Position numbers and translations under genes: made by a program. Under the pieces are notes generated by a model. The model saw only the letters and a list, made by a program, of their open reading frames with translations. It was not told the origin of the DNA and ran no database searches. Positions 9,109 through 18,200 of a stretch of 64,000 nucleotides of DNA are shown piece after piece. Every line of letters starts with the position of its first letter. The first letter of the stretch is position 1. The DNA is from Fibrobacterota bacterium (GTDB taxonomy: Bacteria; Fibrobacterota; Chitinivibrionia; Chitinivibrionales; Chitinispirillaceae), in contig JAEZKC010000012.1 in the NCBI GenBank assembly GCA_023436205.1, positions 62,001 to 126,000 of the forward strand, read 5' to 3'.

Positions 9109-9963
9109 ATGACATCACGAGTACTCCTGTTTATCATATTTGTTTTGTCTTCAGCGCTGCATGCATTTCAGAGCGATTCTGAGGAGATGCAGTTTTATCG
9201 AAGCAGGTATTTAGTCACTCTCCAGGGTGAACAAGAAAACACCTACCCCAAAAACAACTATATCACAGTCGAAGATGTTCTTGTGAGGAGAGGGGCAGTG
9301 ATGACCCTTACAGCCGGAAGCACCATCTACTTTAAGGCAAATACCCGTTTTATCATTGAGGGGACTTTACAGGTGGAGGGAACGGCCGAGAGCCCTGTCC
9401 GCTTTGTAAAACTCGACAGTGACAACTATTATAAGCCACTGAAGGAGAGTCAGCCAAACTTCTGGGACGGAATTTTCATTAGTGAAGGCGGATCTGCGGT
9501 TCTGCGCAACACAGAAATATCTGGAAGTAAATATGGCATAGAAACTGATCCCGGCTTAAGATCCCTCATTCTGGAAAATGTAACGTTTACCGAAAACCGT
9601 TACTGCAACCTGAAAACAAACGGCATCATCGTCGATAAATCGGCTCATGCGATTCTAAATTATCCGCCCGAGACAGCTGAAAGTGCAAAGCCCGACAGTG
9701 TGGAGCATGTGAAAGCAGCTCTCAGTACCCGAACAGTACTTCGCTTTAGCTCAGCACTTTTCACGACTGCAGCACTGGGGTATGGAACCTACGGTCTTGT
9801 CAAATATTTCCACAACAGCAGATTGTATAATGAGGAAACGTCCGATGCGGAAAAAGTAAACAGATATGAGGACAACTGGATTTCAGGTCGAACCGCTGCT
9901 ATGGCGGGTTTCAGTTGTGCAGCAGCGGGACTGACCGGTTTCCTGCTGACCTTTTCCTTCTGA
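9109..9963 (+). CDS. Secreted right-handed beta-helix protein
   Basis: A signal peptide (LLFIIFVLSSALHAF) leads into about 150 residues with the repeat rhythm of a parallel beta-helix: GAVMTLTAGSTIYFKANTRF, IIEGTLQVEGT, AVLRNTEISGSKYGI, LILENVTFTENRY. Similar 'low-threshold right-handed beta-helix' modules occur in surface and carbohydrate-binding proteins. The C-terminus has two hydrophobic stretches (near 215-235 and 265-284), so the protein may be membrane anchored. The ribosome site is weak (CCGGA). The next gene starts 67 bases later in the same direction, and the two may act together at the cell surface (inference). Confidence 0.7.
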   Translation: MTSRVLLFIIFVLSSALHAFQSDSEEMQFYRSRYLVTLQGEQENTYPKNNYITVEDVLVRRGAVMTLTAGSTIYFKANTRFIIEGTLQVEGTAESPVRFVKLDSDNYYKPLKESQPNFWDGIFISEGGSAVLRNTEISGSKYGIETDPGLRSLILENVTFTENRYCNLKTNGIIVDKSAHAILNYPPETAESAKPDSVEHVKAALSTRTVLRFSSALFTTAALGYGTYGLVKYFHNSRLYNEETSDAEKVNRYEDNWISGRTAAMAGFSCAAAGLTGFLLTFSF

Positions 9964-10030
9964 ACAAGTTTTCATACTTTCGAAGTGAGTTATTCCGGAA
10001 AAGCTTAACCACAAAAGGGAGGGCCGGTTT

Positions 10031-12979
10031 ATGCCGGTTGGGATTATGCGCACAAGAAAATTTCTTCTCGCGACAACACTTCTCCTTCTGTTTTTCTGCC
10101 AGAAAGTTGACAACCCGCTATCATCCAGATACGAGGGAGAATATGCGCTCTCGGTGGCTTGGCCCGAAAGTGATACCCTTGAACTGTTTAAGGAATACAA
10201 TCTGTCATGGACAGTTAAGGGAGAAACCTACCGCAGCATCACCCTTTCTTCTTCACCGGAAATGAACACATGCGAAACGGTTTTCAAGTCTGAAATGAGC
10301 GACAGCGGATCGATAATCTATTTAAAATCAGCCGGTCCGGTAAAGCTTTCTCTTCTGGGAACCCGGCCCAATGAAAAGAAAGATGTTTACGAACGCAGAT
10401 ACACTGTGGTCAATCCGTTTTGGATAGAGGGGTCGACTCTGAGTAGTACGGGAACAGCTGTTGAATATCGGGTCTCAAAATTCGGTAACTATGGACATTC
10501 AGAACTTAAACAGGTTACGTGGAAATATGGATCGGTATCTAAAACACTAGCTCCCGACCAGCCATTTACCATTGTTCCCGATCAACGAGGGACCTTCACC
10601 CTGTCTGCTATAATCACTTCTCTGCATGATGATACCATGAGTTTAAAACCGATCAGTATTTCGGTTCCGGGGAGCAGACCAAAGATTGAATCGGTAAAGG
10701 CAGACAGCATTGTCAATCTGGGAGACAGTACACACTTTGGGATACGGGTTTCAGATATTGATGGCGGTGCAGTGAAGGCGCTGATTATCCGAGGACAGGA
10801 CAGTTTAGTTACTCAATTCACACAGTGTACAAACGACACTGCAGACATCAATGTCGCCATGAACACCAGCAAAAGGGATTCGACTGTCACCATTGAGATT
10901 TTGGATGAGAGTGGACTGAAATCGGAAGTTTTTACTGTTAAGATCCCTGTCATCTACTTCGAACCCATTGTAAAGTTCGGAACAAAGACGATTACAGCAC
11001 CCCTGAACAAACCTGTTCAAGTTGATGTCCATTCAGAGCATGTGCAAACATTCTGGTGGAAAAGCAGTTCCGGATCTCTAGACACGCTCACTGATTCCAA
11101 TCACCTGAGTCTACACTTTGGCGAAACCAACCCTGACACCCTTATCCTCATCGGACAGGACGCATTCCAATACTGGAGTGCGCCGGAAACGCTCATCGTT
11201 AATTGGGTGAACACCGAATACAACATAGTGTTTGACACCATTCCAGAAATTGCACCGATGAAAGTATGGCTGATTTGCAAAGCATCACTGATGAAGAACG
11301 GGATCAGGGTCGATGATGCCCAGTTCGCCTGGCGTTTTTCAGATACCAATGCAGTTGAGATTGAGCAAAGAGGAGATACTCTAGCTTTTTTTGTAAAGGA
11401 CAGCCTCAAGAGCCTCACAGTTAGAGCCGAAACCATTGTGGAGGATTCCATACAACTATCGGCATCCGGAACAGTGCAAGTTCGCCCCTTTCTACCCCGC
11501 TGCAATTTTAAATCAGAAGACAGTACCGCACAGATTCAGATCCCGCAGAAGTTCACCGTTACTTATGAACCCGGTCACCCCCAACGCCCTCTTGGCCGTC
11601 TCTATTATTCGTTAGACAACATTTTGACAGATTCGATTGTCTGTTCAGAATCCGGCAAGAGCGAGATCGCATTCACTTTTAATAAACAGGGCACTTCTGT
11701 GATCCGTGCATGGGTCAAAGACAGCGCACAGCTTACATCTGCCGTTTCCCAGATCCAGGTTACTGCGAAAAGCGATCGCCCCTGGTTTGATCCACTATCC
11801 ATAGATACTGCAACGTTTATTAAAGACAGCTTCATGCTTGATTTCACGGTTCATGTGGCAGCACAGCAAAGTGATGTGCAGAACTACCTTTTTGATTACG
11901 ATGGAAACGGCACCTGGGATAAAGCCGGTTTCGTTCCATCAATAAAAATCGGTCCGTTCAGAGAAGCCGGGAACAAAATGCTTCTAGTTGCCGCAGTGGA
12001 TAGCGACCAGGACACCACTCCCCTTCCCCTGAGAATAAATGTTCAAGTTAACGAGGGCAAGCCGGTGATTACCGACTACTCTCCAATGGATGTCTGGGTT
12101 AAAGACACTATTCCGGTGGTAGTAAAATCATCAGATATAAATGGTTACATTGTCAAGAGATGGGTTGATTGGGATGCAAACGGTGTATGGGATGACAGTT
12201 TGACACAAAGCAATAGCGGTTCGCATGTTTCCATTGACACCTTTCATCATGTATGGGATACACTTTTCGGCGGGAAAATAGCAACTTATCGGGTGCGGGT
12301 GATGGATGAGGATTCTATTTTTTCATCGGTGAAGGTGTGTTCGACTCTTGTGAGAATGGGAAGGCCGAAAGTTTGGGTTAGTAATGATACATTGTTTGTT
12401 CCAACTCAAAGCAGCGGTGGATATGTTGATATTCCAGTCAATAGTTTTGATACAAATGGCACTATACAGAAATATTATTGGGATTTTAATGCTCCTTTCG
12501 ATACAAACATTGTGAATACAGATAAAAGGAATGACAGCATCTACTCTTATAATGTTCAATTCCCTGACATGCCATTTAGAATGGCAGTATTCGTCAAAGA
12601 TGATGATAATTTGTTCGGCGGTGATACATTCTGGCTGTATCCTGATGCACCGCCCATCACACCTGATACCATTTCTCCAAAAAAGAATCAGCTAATTAGT
12701 ACTGATACAGTTGAATTGGTTTGGAAAGGTGAAGACAAGCGAGACGGAATAAATACACAGTTTAGCATTCTATTGCAGGACGATATTTCCCCCACTAATA
12801 TCGTTCTGGATTATAGTCAAAGTAATCTGATTTCTGTTGAAAATGTTGGTGGTGTTAATCACTTCAGGTATAGGTATGCTATTTCATATCCAAAAGGATC
12901 AACAATTTTTTGGAAAGTGATAGCCAAGGATGCATTCGGCAGGACGAGTGAAAGTGCTATATCTTTTTTCAGATATTGA
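10031..12979 (+). CDS. Large surface lipoprotein-like protein with Ig/PKD-like repeats
   Basis: A 982-residue exported protein. The N-terminal signal (KFLLATTLLLLFFCQ) has a Cys at the end of the hydrophobic core that could be lipidated, although LFFC is not an ideal lipobox. The rest is a series of roughly 90-residue beta-sandwich units rich in Asp, Ser and Thr; several carry PKD-type wording such as YLFDYDGNGTWDKAG, RWVDWDANGVWDDS and YYWDFNAPFDT, which contain possible calcium-binding DxDGxG loops. No catalytic motif was seen. GGGAGG lies before the ATG at 10031. The last 700 bases are noticeably richer in A and T than the earlier part and run into a decayed region. A role in adhesion or cell-envelope structure is inferred only from architecture. 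Confidence 0.75.
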   Translation: MPVGIMRTRKFLLATTLLLLFFCQKVDNPLSSRYEGEYALSVAWPESDTLELFKEYNLSWTVKGETYRSITLSSSPEMNTCETVFKSEMSDSGSIIYLKSAGPVKLSLLGTRPNEKKDVYERRYTVVNPFWIEGSTLSSTGTAVEYRVSKFGNYGHSELKQVTWKYGSVSKTLAPDQPFTIVPDQRGTFTLSAIITSLHDDTMSLKPISISVPGSRPKIESVKADSIVNLGDSTHFGIRVSDIDGGAVKALIIRGQDSLVTQFTQCTNDTADINVAMNTSKRDSTVTIEILDESGLKSEVFTVKIPVIYFEPIVKFGTKTITAPLNKPVQVDVHSEHVQTFWWKSSSGSLDTLTDSNHLSLHFGETNPDTLILIGQDAFQYWSAPETLIVNWVNTEYNIVFDTIPEIAPMKVWLICKASLMKNGIRVDDAQFAWRFSDTNAVEIEQRGDTLAFFVKDSLKSLTVRAETIVEDSIQLSASGTVQVRPFLPRCNFKSEDSTAQIQIPQKFTVTYEPGHPQRPLGRLYYSLDNILTDSIVCSESGKSEIAFTFNKQGTSVIRAWVKDSAQLTSAVSQIQVTAKSDRPWFDPLSIDTATFIKDSFMLDFTVHVAAQQSDVQNYLFDYDGNGTWDKAGFVPSIKIGPFREAGNKMLLVAAVDSDQDTTPLPLRINVQVNEGKPVITDYSPMDVWVKDTIPVVVKSSDINGYIVKRWVDWDANGVWDDSLTQSNSGSHVSIDTFHHVWDTLFGGKIATYRVRVMDEDSIFSSVKVCSTLVRMGRPKVWVSNDTLFVPTQSSGGYVDIPVNSFDTNGTIQKYYWDFNAPFDTNIVNTDKRNDSIYSYNVQFPDMPFRMAVFVKDDDNLFGGDTFWLYPDAPPITPDTISPKKNQLISTDTVELVWKGEDKRDGINTQFSILLQDDISPTNIVLDYSQSNLISVENVGGVNHFRYRYAISYPKGSTIFWKVIAKDAFGRTSESAISFFRY

Positions 12980-13072
12980 ACTTGATGAAGGTGATCTAAA
13001 TCACAGACTTGGGTTTGGATGAATTGGAACCCTTTCAAAGGGAAGAATACTATAGAAGCAAAACTACCACGA

Positions 13073-13258
13073 ATGGATAAAAAAAACTTCAAAATAACAC
13101 CGCTCAATGATTCTTCAGAAGAAGACACCTACTGACAGTCAAAGAGCTATGAGGAACGGCTCAATGGAATTGAATTAAACAGGAGATTAGTCTATGGTGA
13201 TGGAACTACATCCCGACTTCAAAGATTTCTTGAAATTGCTGAACGCCCACGAAGTTAA
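13073..13258 (+). pseudogene. Decayed small partner gene of a nucleotidyltransferase cassette
   Basis: Reading from the ATG at 13073 gives 20 codons, a TGA at 13133-13135, then the same frame continues as QSKSYEERLNGIELNRRLVY and RLQRFLEIAERP up to TAA at 13256. That pattern (YW-S-x-ERL-x-IE-x-R, then RLQR-LE) is what I recall for small proteins encoded just before MNT-like nucleotidyltransferases, with a Trp where the TGA now is. The end overlaps the next gene by 65 bases. Calling it a broken gene is inference from family resemblance; a 20-residue product is unlikely to work. Confidence 0.55.
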
Positions 13259-13544
13259 ATATCTTCTTGTGGGCGGATATGCTGTGGGTTTTTATGGCTA
13301 CCCAAGAGCGACAGCAGATATGGATATTTAGATCGAGGTAAGTGAAGAAAATGCGCAAAAAATGAATCTTGTAATGCTGGAGTTCGGGATTGGCGAAGAC
13401 AATCTTAGCACTTCGTTATTCCTGGAGAAAGATAAAATCATCCGAATGGTATGTTACACCACCAGATCATTGCTCATTTTACAGACATCGGACCTTTTCA
13501 CACTTTTGCTGCACAAACCAGATGAGGATTGTCTTCAGAGATGA
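13194..13544 (+). pseudogene. Decayed nucleotidyltransferase (MNT/DUF6036-like)
   Basis: From the ATG at 13194, preceded by AGGAG 8 bases upstream, the frame reads FLKLLNAHEVKYLLVGGYAV, GFYGYPRATADMDI, then TAG (13329-13331). The GG-YAV and R-T-DMDI pattern is the nucleotidyltransferase core; members normally continue DIDIW. After the TAG the frame goes on with IEVSEENAQKMNLVMLEFG. Near 13450 the homology slips: VTPPDH appears in the second frame and FTDIGP in the third. So the gene has at least one nonsense mutation and probably two frameshifts. Flanking DNA is AT-rich. The original pair may have been a toxin-antitoxin-type module (inference). Confidence 0.65.
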
Positions 13545-13662
13545 ACAATCGATGCTCTTTAGAGACTTTTGACTTCCCTTAACCCCAACATAACTATATA
13601 CTTATGATGTTTCGCCTGCTCGCTAAAGTGGAGTTCCTACCAGTCAGATTATAAGGATTAGT

Positions 13663-16600
13663 ATGTCATCAAAAAGCAGTCCCTGCATACCCGAATTGTA
13701 TGCGGCCATATTCAGAAATGCCTCGATTGGAATAGAAATATACGACAGCAAAGGCATTCTTATAGATGTCAACCCGGCATGTTTAGACATATTCGGAATT
13801 GACAATTTAGAAGCTGTCAAAGATTCCAGATTATTTGACGATCCCAATGTCTCTCAGGACAGAAAAGCTGCCCTGCTCAGAGGTGAATCGGTACACTATC
13901 AGAACACATTCAGTTTTGAGGCAGTCAAAAAAGCCGGACTGTATCCCACCAGAAAAAGCGGCAGTATCGAATTGGCAGTTACCATAAATCCCATAAAAGA
14001 GGAAAACAGATTAAGCGGCTATATTGTTCTGCTAAGTGACATTACGGAACAATCACAATCAGCCCGGGAGTTGTTTGAATCCGAGCGGCTTTACCGTTAC
14101 ATGTTCGAGAACCATTCTGCCATCATGTTTATTCTGGATCCTCTGAACGGAAGCATAGTGGATGCCAACAAAGCTGCAGAGAGGTTTTACGGCTGGAGTC
14201 GGGAGCAGCTCAGAAAAATGAGCATACATGAAATTAACACACTGCCTCACGACAAGATAGAGATGGCAGAGGTCTGCAGGGGCAAAAAAATCAACTTTGA
14301 ATTTCAGCACAGAAGAAAAGACGGATCTGTGCGGGAAGTGGAAATTTACTGTAGCATTATAGAAATACAGGGTAAAAAGCGGCTCTATTCCATAATCCAT
14401 GATATAACAGAAAAGAAAAAGGCTCAGCGGGCTCAGCTTGAAAGCGAGCGGGACCTGAAACGGGCCCAGAAAATCGCCCAGATCGGGTCCTGGCGCTTTG
14501 ATCTGAACAGCGGGAAAGTACTGGTTTCAGAGGAAGCGGCCAGAATTTACGGAGTTGATCCAAAGGACATTACAGTTACAAAAGTACAAAAAATTCCGCT
14601 TCCGCAATACAGGGCTCAACTTGATGCTGAGTTTGAAAGATTAATCGAAAAGGATTACCCCTACAATATCGAATTTGAGATTCGCCGGCCATCAGACGGG
14701 GAGATCCGCCATATTCATTCCATTGCCGACTATTATGCAGAGCAGCATTGTGTTATCGGCACCATTCAGGATATTACCGACCGTAAAATTGCAGAAATTT
14801 CTATCAGGGAAAGTGAGCACCGATTTCGATCTTTTGTGGAGAATGCAAATGACATTGTCTACTCACTTTCGACAGAGGGCATTTTCACCTATGTTTCACC
14901 AAACTGGATTGAATACATGGGGGAGCCTGCAGAAAAGGCCATAGGCCGCAGCTTCGAACAGGTGATTCATCCGGAGGATATCCATCGCTGCTGGGATTTC
15001 ATGCGCTGCTCAAAGGAGGAAAAACTAAGCAGCGTTGAATACCGGGTGCGACAGCCTCTGGGTGAATGGAGATGGCATGTTTCCAAAGGTGCACCCATTA
15101 AAAACGAAAAGGGAATTGTTACCGGCTTTGTGGGAATAGCGCGGGATATTACCGAGCAGAAAAAGTCAGAATCAGCTTTAGCTCTTGAAAAGGAACGTTT
15201 AGCGGTAACACTTGGCAGTATTGAAGATGGAGTGATCACTGTAAACACTGAATATGAAGTGGTAGTAATGAACAGAGTGGCCGAGGAGCTCACAGGGTGG
15301 AATCAGGAGGAGGGACGCGGTCAGCAACTGGAAACTGTTTTCCAGATGTTCGATGAGTCAACCCGCAAACCCCAAAACAGTTCTGTAAAAGAAATTTTTG
15401 AATCAGGGCAGATTGTTGATCGCGGGCTTCGCACCTGGTTAAAAAACAGAGATGGCTCTGAGCGGCTGATCGAGCACAGTGGCTCACCCATGAAGAATTC
15501 ACTTGGTACCACAATCGGTGCAGTTCTGGTCTTCAGGGATGTAACCGAGAAACAGAAGTTGATGGATGCAGTTCAGCGGGCCATGCGACTGGAATCCCTG
15601 GGGTTGCTAGCAGGTGGAATCGCTCACGATTTCAATAATCTTCTGGGAGGCATTTTCGGATACATAGAAATGGCTCAGGCGCATTGCGAAAGTGAACACC
15701 TTGTAAAAGCCCTGCATACCATCAATAGAGCGAGAGGACTGACAAGACAGCTCCTCACCTTTGCCAAAGGCGGAGTCCCCATCAAGAAAACTGAATGTTT
15801 GTCACCTTTTCTCAGGGAAGCAGTTTCATTTGCTCTGAGTGGTTCCAATCTGGAGTATGCTTTCAGGATTCAACCCGATCTCTGGAATTGCGACTTTGAC
15901 AGAAATCAGCTCGCACAGGTTATAGAAAATCTCATAATCAATGCACAGCAGGCAATACCCGCAGGCGGATCTCTAGAAGTGAAGGCAGAGAATATCTCAA
16001 TAGACAAAGAATCGCCTGCACTTGGCACCGGTAAATATGTGAAAATCAGCATCAAGGATAATGGTCCGGGGATACCCCGGGAAATCGCGGGGAAAATATT
16101 CGACCCTTTCTTTACAACCAAATCTCAGGGGCAGGGGCTGGGACTTTCCACCTGTTACTCAATCATTAAAAAACATGGTGGCCACATCGATTTTGAATCG
16201 AACGTAGGATCAGGGACCACTTTCAGTTTTTACCTCCCCGCATCAGAGAGCAAACCTGAGCCACTTTTGCCTAAGACCCTTAAGCAGCATAAGGGCAAAG
16301 GAACAATTCTTGTCCTTGATGATGAAGACAATATGAGGGAGATCATGGGAGCGGTTTTGAAATCTTTGGGCTACCGGGCAATCTGCGTTGAAAATGTCAA
16401 GAAAGCAGTAAACTGTTACGTGAGGGATCTTGAAAATGATCGGAGCATTGTGGCAATGATCTTTGATTTGACAATTCCGGGAGGTACCGGAGGTAAGGCT
16501 GCCATAGAAGAAATTCGCAAGATTGACGACAAAATACCTATATTTGTGGCAAGCGGCTATGCCGAAGATCCGATTCTGGCCGATCCAGCAAAATACGGTT

Positions 16601-16680
16601 ACACCGCCAGCATCTGTAAACCATTTTACAAAGCAGAGCTGGCAACCATGCTGGAGGAGCATCTGAAAAGTGAAGGGTAA
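13663..16680 (+). CDS. Hybrid sensor histidine kinase with five PAS domains and a receiver
   Basis: A soluble 1005-residue sensor kinase: no membrane helix or signal peptide is visible. PAS/PAC units lie near residues 10-130, 140-250, 260-380, 385-505 and 515-635, each ending in a DITE/DVTE-type PAC motif. The kinase core follows, with phospho-acceptor H655 in GGIAHDFNNLL, the N box IENLIINAQQAI, G1 DNGPGIP and G2 GQGLGLST. A C-terminal receiver (875-1000) has the acidic LDDED and phosphorylation site D935 (IFDLTIPGG). There is no DNA-binding output domain, so it must pass signal to another protein. AAGGA precedes the ATG. The downstream lipoprotein gene starts 16 bases later and is probably co-transcribed. 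Ligands are unknown. Confidence 0.93.
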   Translation: MSSKSSPCIPELYAAIFRNASIGIEIYDSKGILIDVNPACLDIFGIDNLEAVKDSRLFDDPNVSQDRKAALLRGESVHYQNTFSFEAVKKAGLYPTRKSGSIELAVTINPIKEENRLSGYIVLLSDITEQSQSARELFESERLYRYMFENHSAIMFILDPLNGSIVDANKAAERFYGWSREQLRKMSIHEINTLPHDKIEMAEVCRGKKINFEFQHRRKDGSVREVEIYCSIIEIQGKKRLYSIIHDITEKKKAQRAQLESERDLKRAQKIAQIGSWRFDLNSGKVLVSEEAARIYGVDPKDITVTKVQKIPLPQYRAQLDAEFERLIEKDYPYNIEFEIRRPSDGEIRHIHSIADYYAEQHCVIGTIQDITDRKIAEISIRESEHRFRSFVENANDIVYSLSTEGIFTYVSPNWIEYMGEPAEKAIGRSFEQVIHPEDIHRCWDFMRCSKEEKLSSVEYRVRQPLGEWRWHVSKGAPIKNEKGIVTGFVGIARDITEQKKSESALALEKERLAVTLGSIEDGVITVNTEYEVVVMNRVAEELTGWNQEEGRGQQLETVFQMFDESTRKPQNSSVKEIFESGQIVDRGLRTWLKNRDGSERLIEHSGSPMKNSLGTTIGAVLVFRDVTEKQKLMDAVQRAMRLESLGLLAGGIAHDFNNLLGGIFGYIEMAQAHCESEHLVKALHTINRARGLTRQLLTFAKGGVPIKKTECLSPFLREAVSFALSGSNLEYAFRIQPDLWNCDFDRNQLAQVIENLIINAQQAIPAGGSLEVKAENISIDKESPALGTGKYVKISIKDNGPGIPREIAGKIFDPFFTTKSQGQGLGLSTCYSIIKKHGGHIDFESNVGSGTTFSFYLPASESKPEPLLPKTLKQHKGKGTILVLDDEDNMREIMGAVLKSLGYRAICVENVKKAVNCYVRDLENDRSIVAMIFDLTIPGGTGGKAAIEEIRKIDDKIPIFVASGYAEDPILADPAKYGYTASICKPFYKAELATMLEEHLKSEG

Positions 16681-16695
16681 TTCCCGGGAGGTTAC

Positions 16696-17478
16696 GTGAA
16701 AAAACCAGGTGTGCTTTTTCTGTTCATTTTTCTCATGTGTTCATCAAAGGAAAATCAAAAGAACCATGATGCAGATTTCAATCGGGAATTCGGAGATCAA
16801 AGCACCTCTGCTGACAGCATTAATCAGGATACAGTACTATTCAACCTGTTTGTCATACCGTCACTGAGCTATACAGAAGCAAAATCGGAACTGCTCAGCA
16901 TTAGAGATTCCTTCCAAAAAAGCTATGTGAACACAAGCGATTCTTTAGAGAAAGAGCTGATCATTGCCAAAGCCGGTCAGGTCGTTACAGAGGCAATCAT
17001 AAAAAAAATAATCCCGTTCTGGTACGGGACATCCTGGTCATTTGAAGGCCATACATCCATACCGGGCAGTGGTGAAGTGGCTTGCGGGTATTTCGTTTCC
17101 ACCGTACTGCGAGATGCGGGTTTCAACGTGAACCGCTACAAACTGGCACAGCAGGGTCCTGAAGACGAAGCGAGGATAATCAGCTGCTCCGGAGAGGTCA
17201 CAGAATTAAGCTCAGACTCCATCACCCATTTTTTTAAAGACAAAGAAGACGGATTGTACTTCGCCGGACTTGATTTCCATGTTGGATTTATGCTCAAAAA
17301 AAAGGGGAGGACATACTTCATTCATTCGAACTATATAAACAGTGCGGGAGTCATGGCCGAAGAAGCGCCAAGAGCCCCGGCATTCAGGAGCGCAGTGTAC
17401 TTTGTTGTCGGCATCAGCAACAACCGCCCCCTGATAGAAAACTGGATTCTAAATCGTAAATTAAATACGAATTTATAA
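16696..17478 (+). CDS. NlpC/P60-like lipoprotein
   Basis: A 260-residue exported protein starting at GTG, with GGGAGG placed 4 bases upstream. The signal peptide ends in FLMCSS, a plausible lipidation site at C15. The C-terminal half looks like a papain-type NlpC/P60 (CHAP-related) domain: C130 in EVACGYFVSTVLRDAGF as nucleophile, H195 in DFHVGFML and H210 in YFIHSNY as further active-site candidates. Such enzymes usually cut peptidoglycan peptides or other amide/thioester bonds. The gene follows the hybrid kinase by 16 bases. Family placement is by motif only. Confidence 0.65.
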   Translation: MKKPGVLFLFIFLMCSSKENQKNHDADFNREFGDQSTSADSINQDTVLFNLFVIPSLSYTEAKSELLSIRDSFQKSYVNTSDSLEKELIIAKAGQVVTEAIIKKIIPFWYGTSWSFEGHTSIPGSGEVACGYFVSTVLRDAGFNVNRYKLAQQGPEDEARIISCSGEVTELSSDSITHFFKDKEDGLYFAGLDFHVGFMLKKKGRTYFIHSNYINSAGVMAEEAPRAPAFRSAVYFVVGISNNRPLIENWILNRKLNTNL

Positions 17479-17621
17479 TTATTTAGAGAAAACTTTTACA
17501 TGAATTCGCCATCTGAGTGAAGTTCGAAAAATCAGGAATTCAGAGCAAATCAGCATTATCGCCGCAACAGTAATAGTGCTGCTCTGGGTTTCTGTTGCGC
17601 TGCTTCTTTTTTGGCGTTTGT

Positions 17622-18200
17622 TCAAAAAAAGAATCCTATTCTCAGAACTGCCCCGGTCGAATTCGCTGATACATTCGATAAAAGAAAACCCCTTGCTGAA
17701 AGCGCCAGCATGAAATCGGAAATGGTTATGGCAAAAACTCCTGCTTCCAAGGCAAAAAAGAGGCTCCATTCTGTTTGAGCAGGAGACTGAATATATGCCG
17801 CTCCAGCTTCGGCTCCGGCATAGGGCGTGGTTCCGAAACGGAAAGGATAAAGATCGAGCCCGGCACTGACGTTAAAGAGAAGCGCCTGGTCAAAATCTGT
17901 GATCAAATCTGCCCCCGCTCTCAGGGCACCGTAACTCCATATTTCCCAAAGCCGGGACAAGTAGAGCTCATAGCTGACCTGAGGGAAACCGGGGTAATCA
18001 AGGAACCCAAACCCCACACCAGCCAGGGAAATGGTACTGATATCATGCTCGAAAGTGATCTCCTGCTCTGCGCCATCCTGACCATTCTCTTCTGAAGATT
18101 CCTGCACGGTTATGGTATCGATCAACTCCATGCAGCTTCCCGCGACAAGTTGGCTGAAATAGCCGGCGGTTATGATTGCTATAACAATGTATTTACTCAT
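17622..18200 (-). CDS. Putative outer-membrane beta-barrel protein, coupled to tamA
   Basis: A 192-residue protein with a signal peptide (IVIAIITAGYFSQLVAG), a short acidic stretch, then alternating strands rich in Gly, Tyr and Phe (GVGFGFLDYPGFPQVSYELY, RAGADLITDFDQALLF, SAGLDLYPFRFG) and a terminal FFF typical of outer-membrane proteins. Its ATG overlaps the tamA stop codon (ATGA), so translation is probably coupled to tamA and tamB. It may be a client or accessory of the TamAB system (inference). No named family was recognised. Confidence 0.7.
   Translation of the reverse strand: MSKYIVIAIITAGYFSQLVAGSCMELIDTITVQESSEENGQDGAEQEITFEHDISTISLAGVGFGFLDYPGFPQVSYELYLSRLWEIWSYGALRAGADLITDFDQALLFNVSAGLDLYPFRFGTTPYAGAEAGAAYIQSPAQTEWSLFFALEAGVFAITISDFMLALSARGFLLSNVSANSTGAVLRIGFFF

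Noticed and set aside
13133..13331. Stop-codon reassignment or Trp/Sec recoding in the decayed cassette
   Set aside because: Two different stop codons (TGA and TAG) are involved and frame slips follow; other genes in the window use TGA and TAG normally as stops.
17505..17714. Plus-strand frame with a membrane-helix-like stretch (IIAATVIVLLWVSVALLLFW)
   Set aside because: No start codon or ribosome site, and its second half lies opposite the end of the minus-strand barrel gene. A chance frame or an unrecognisable remnant.
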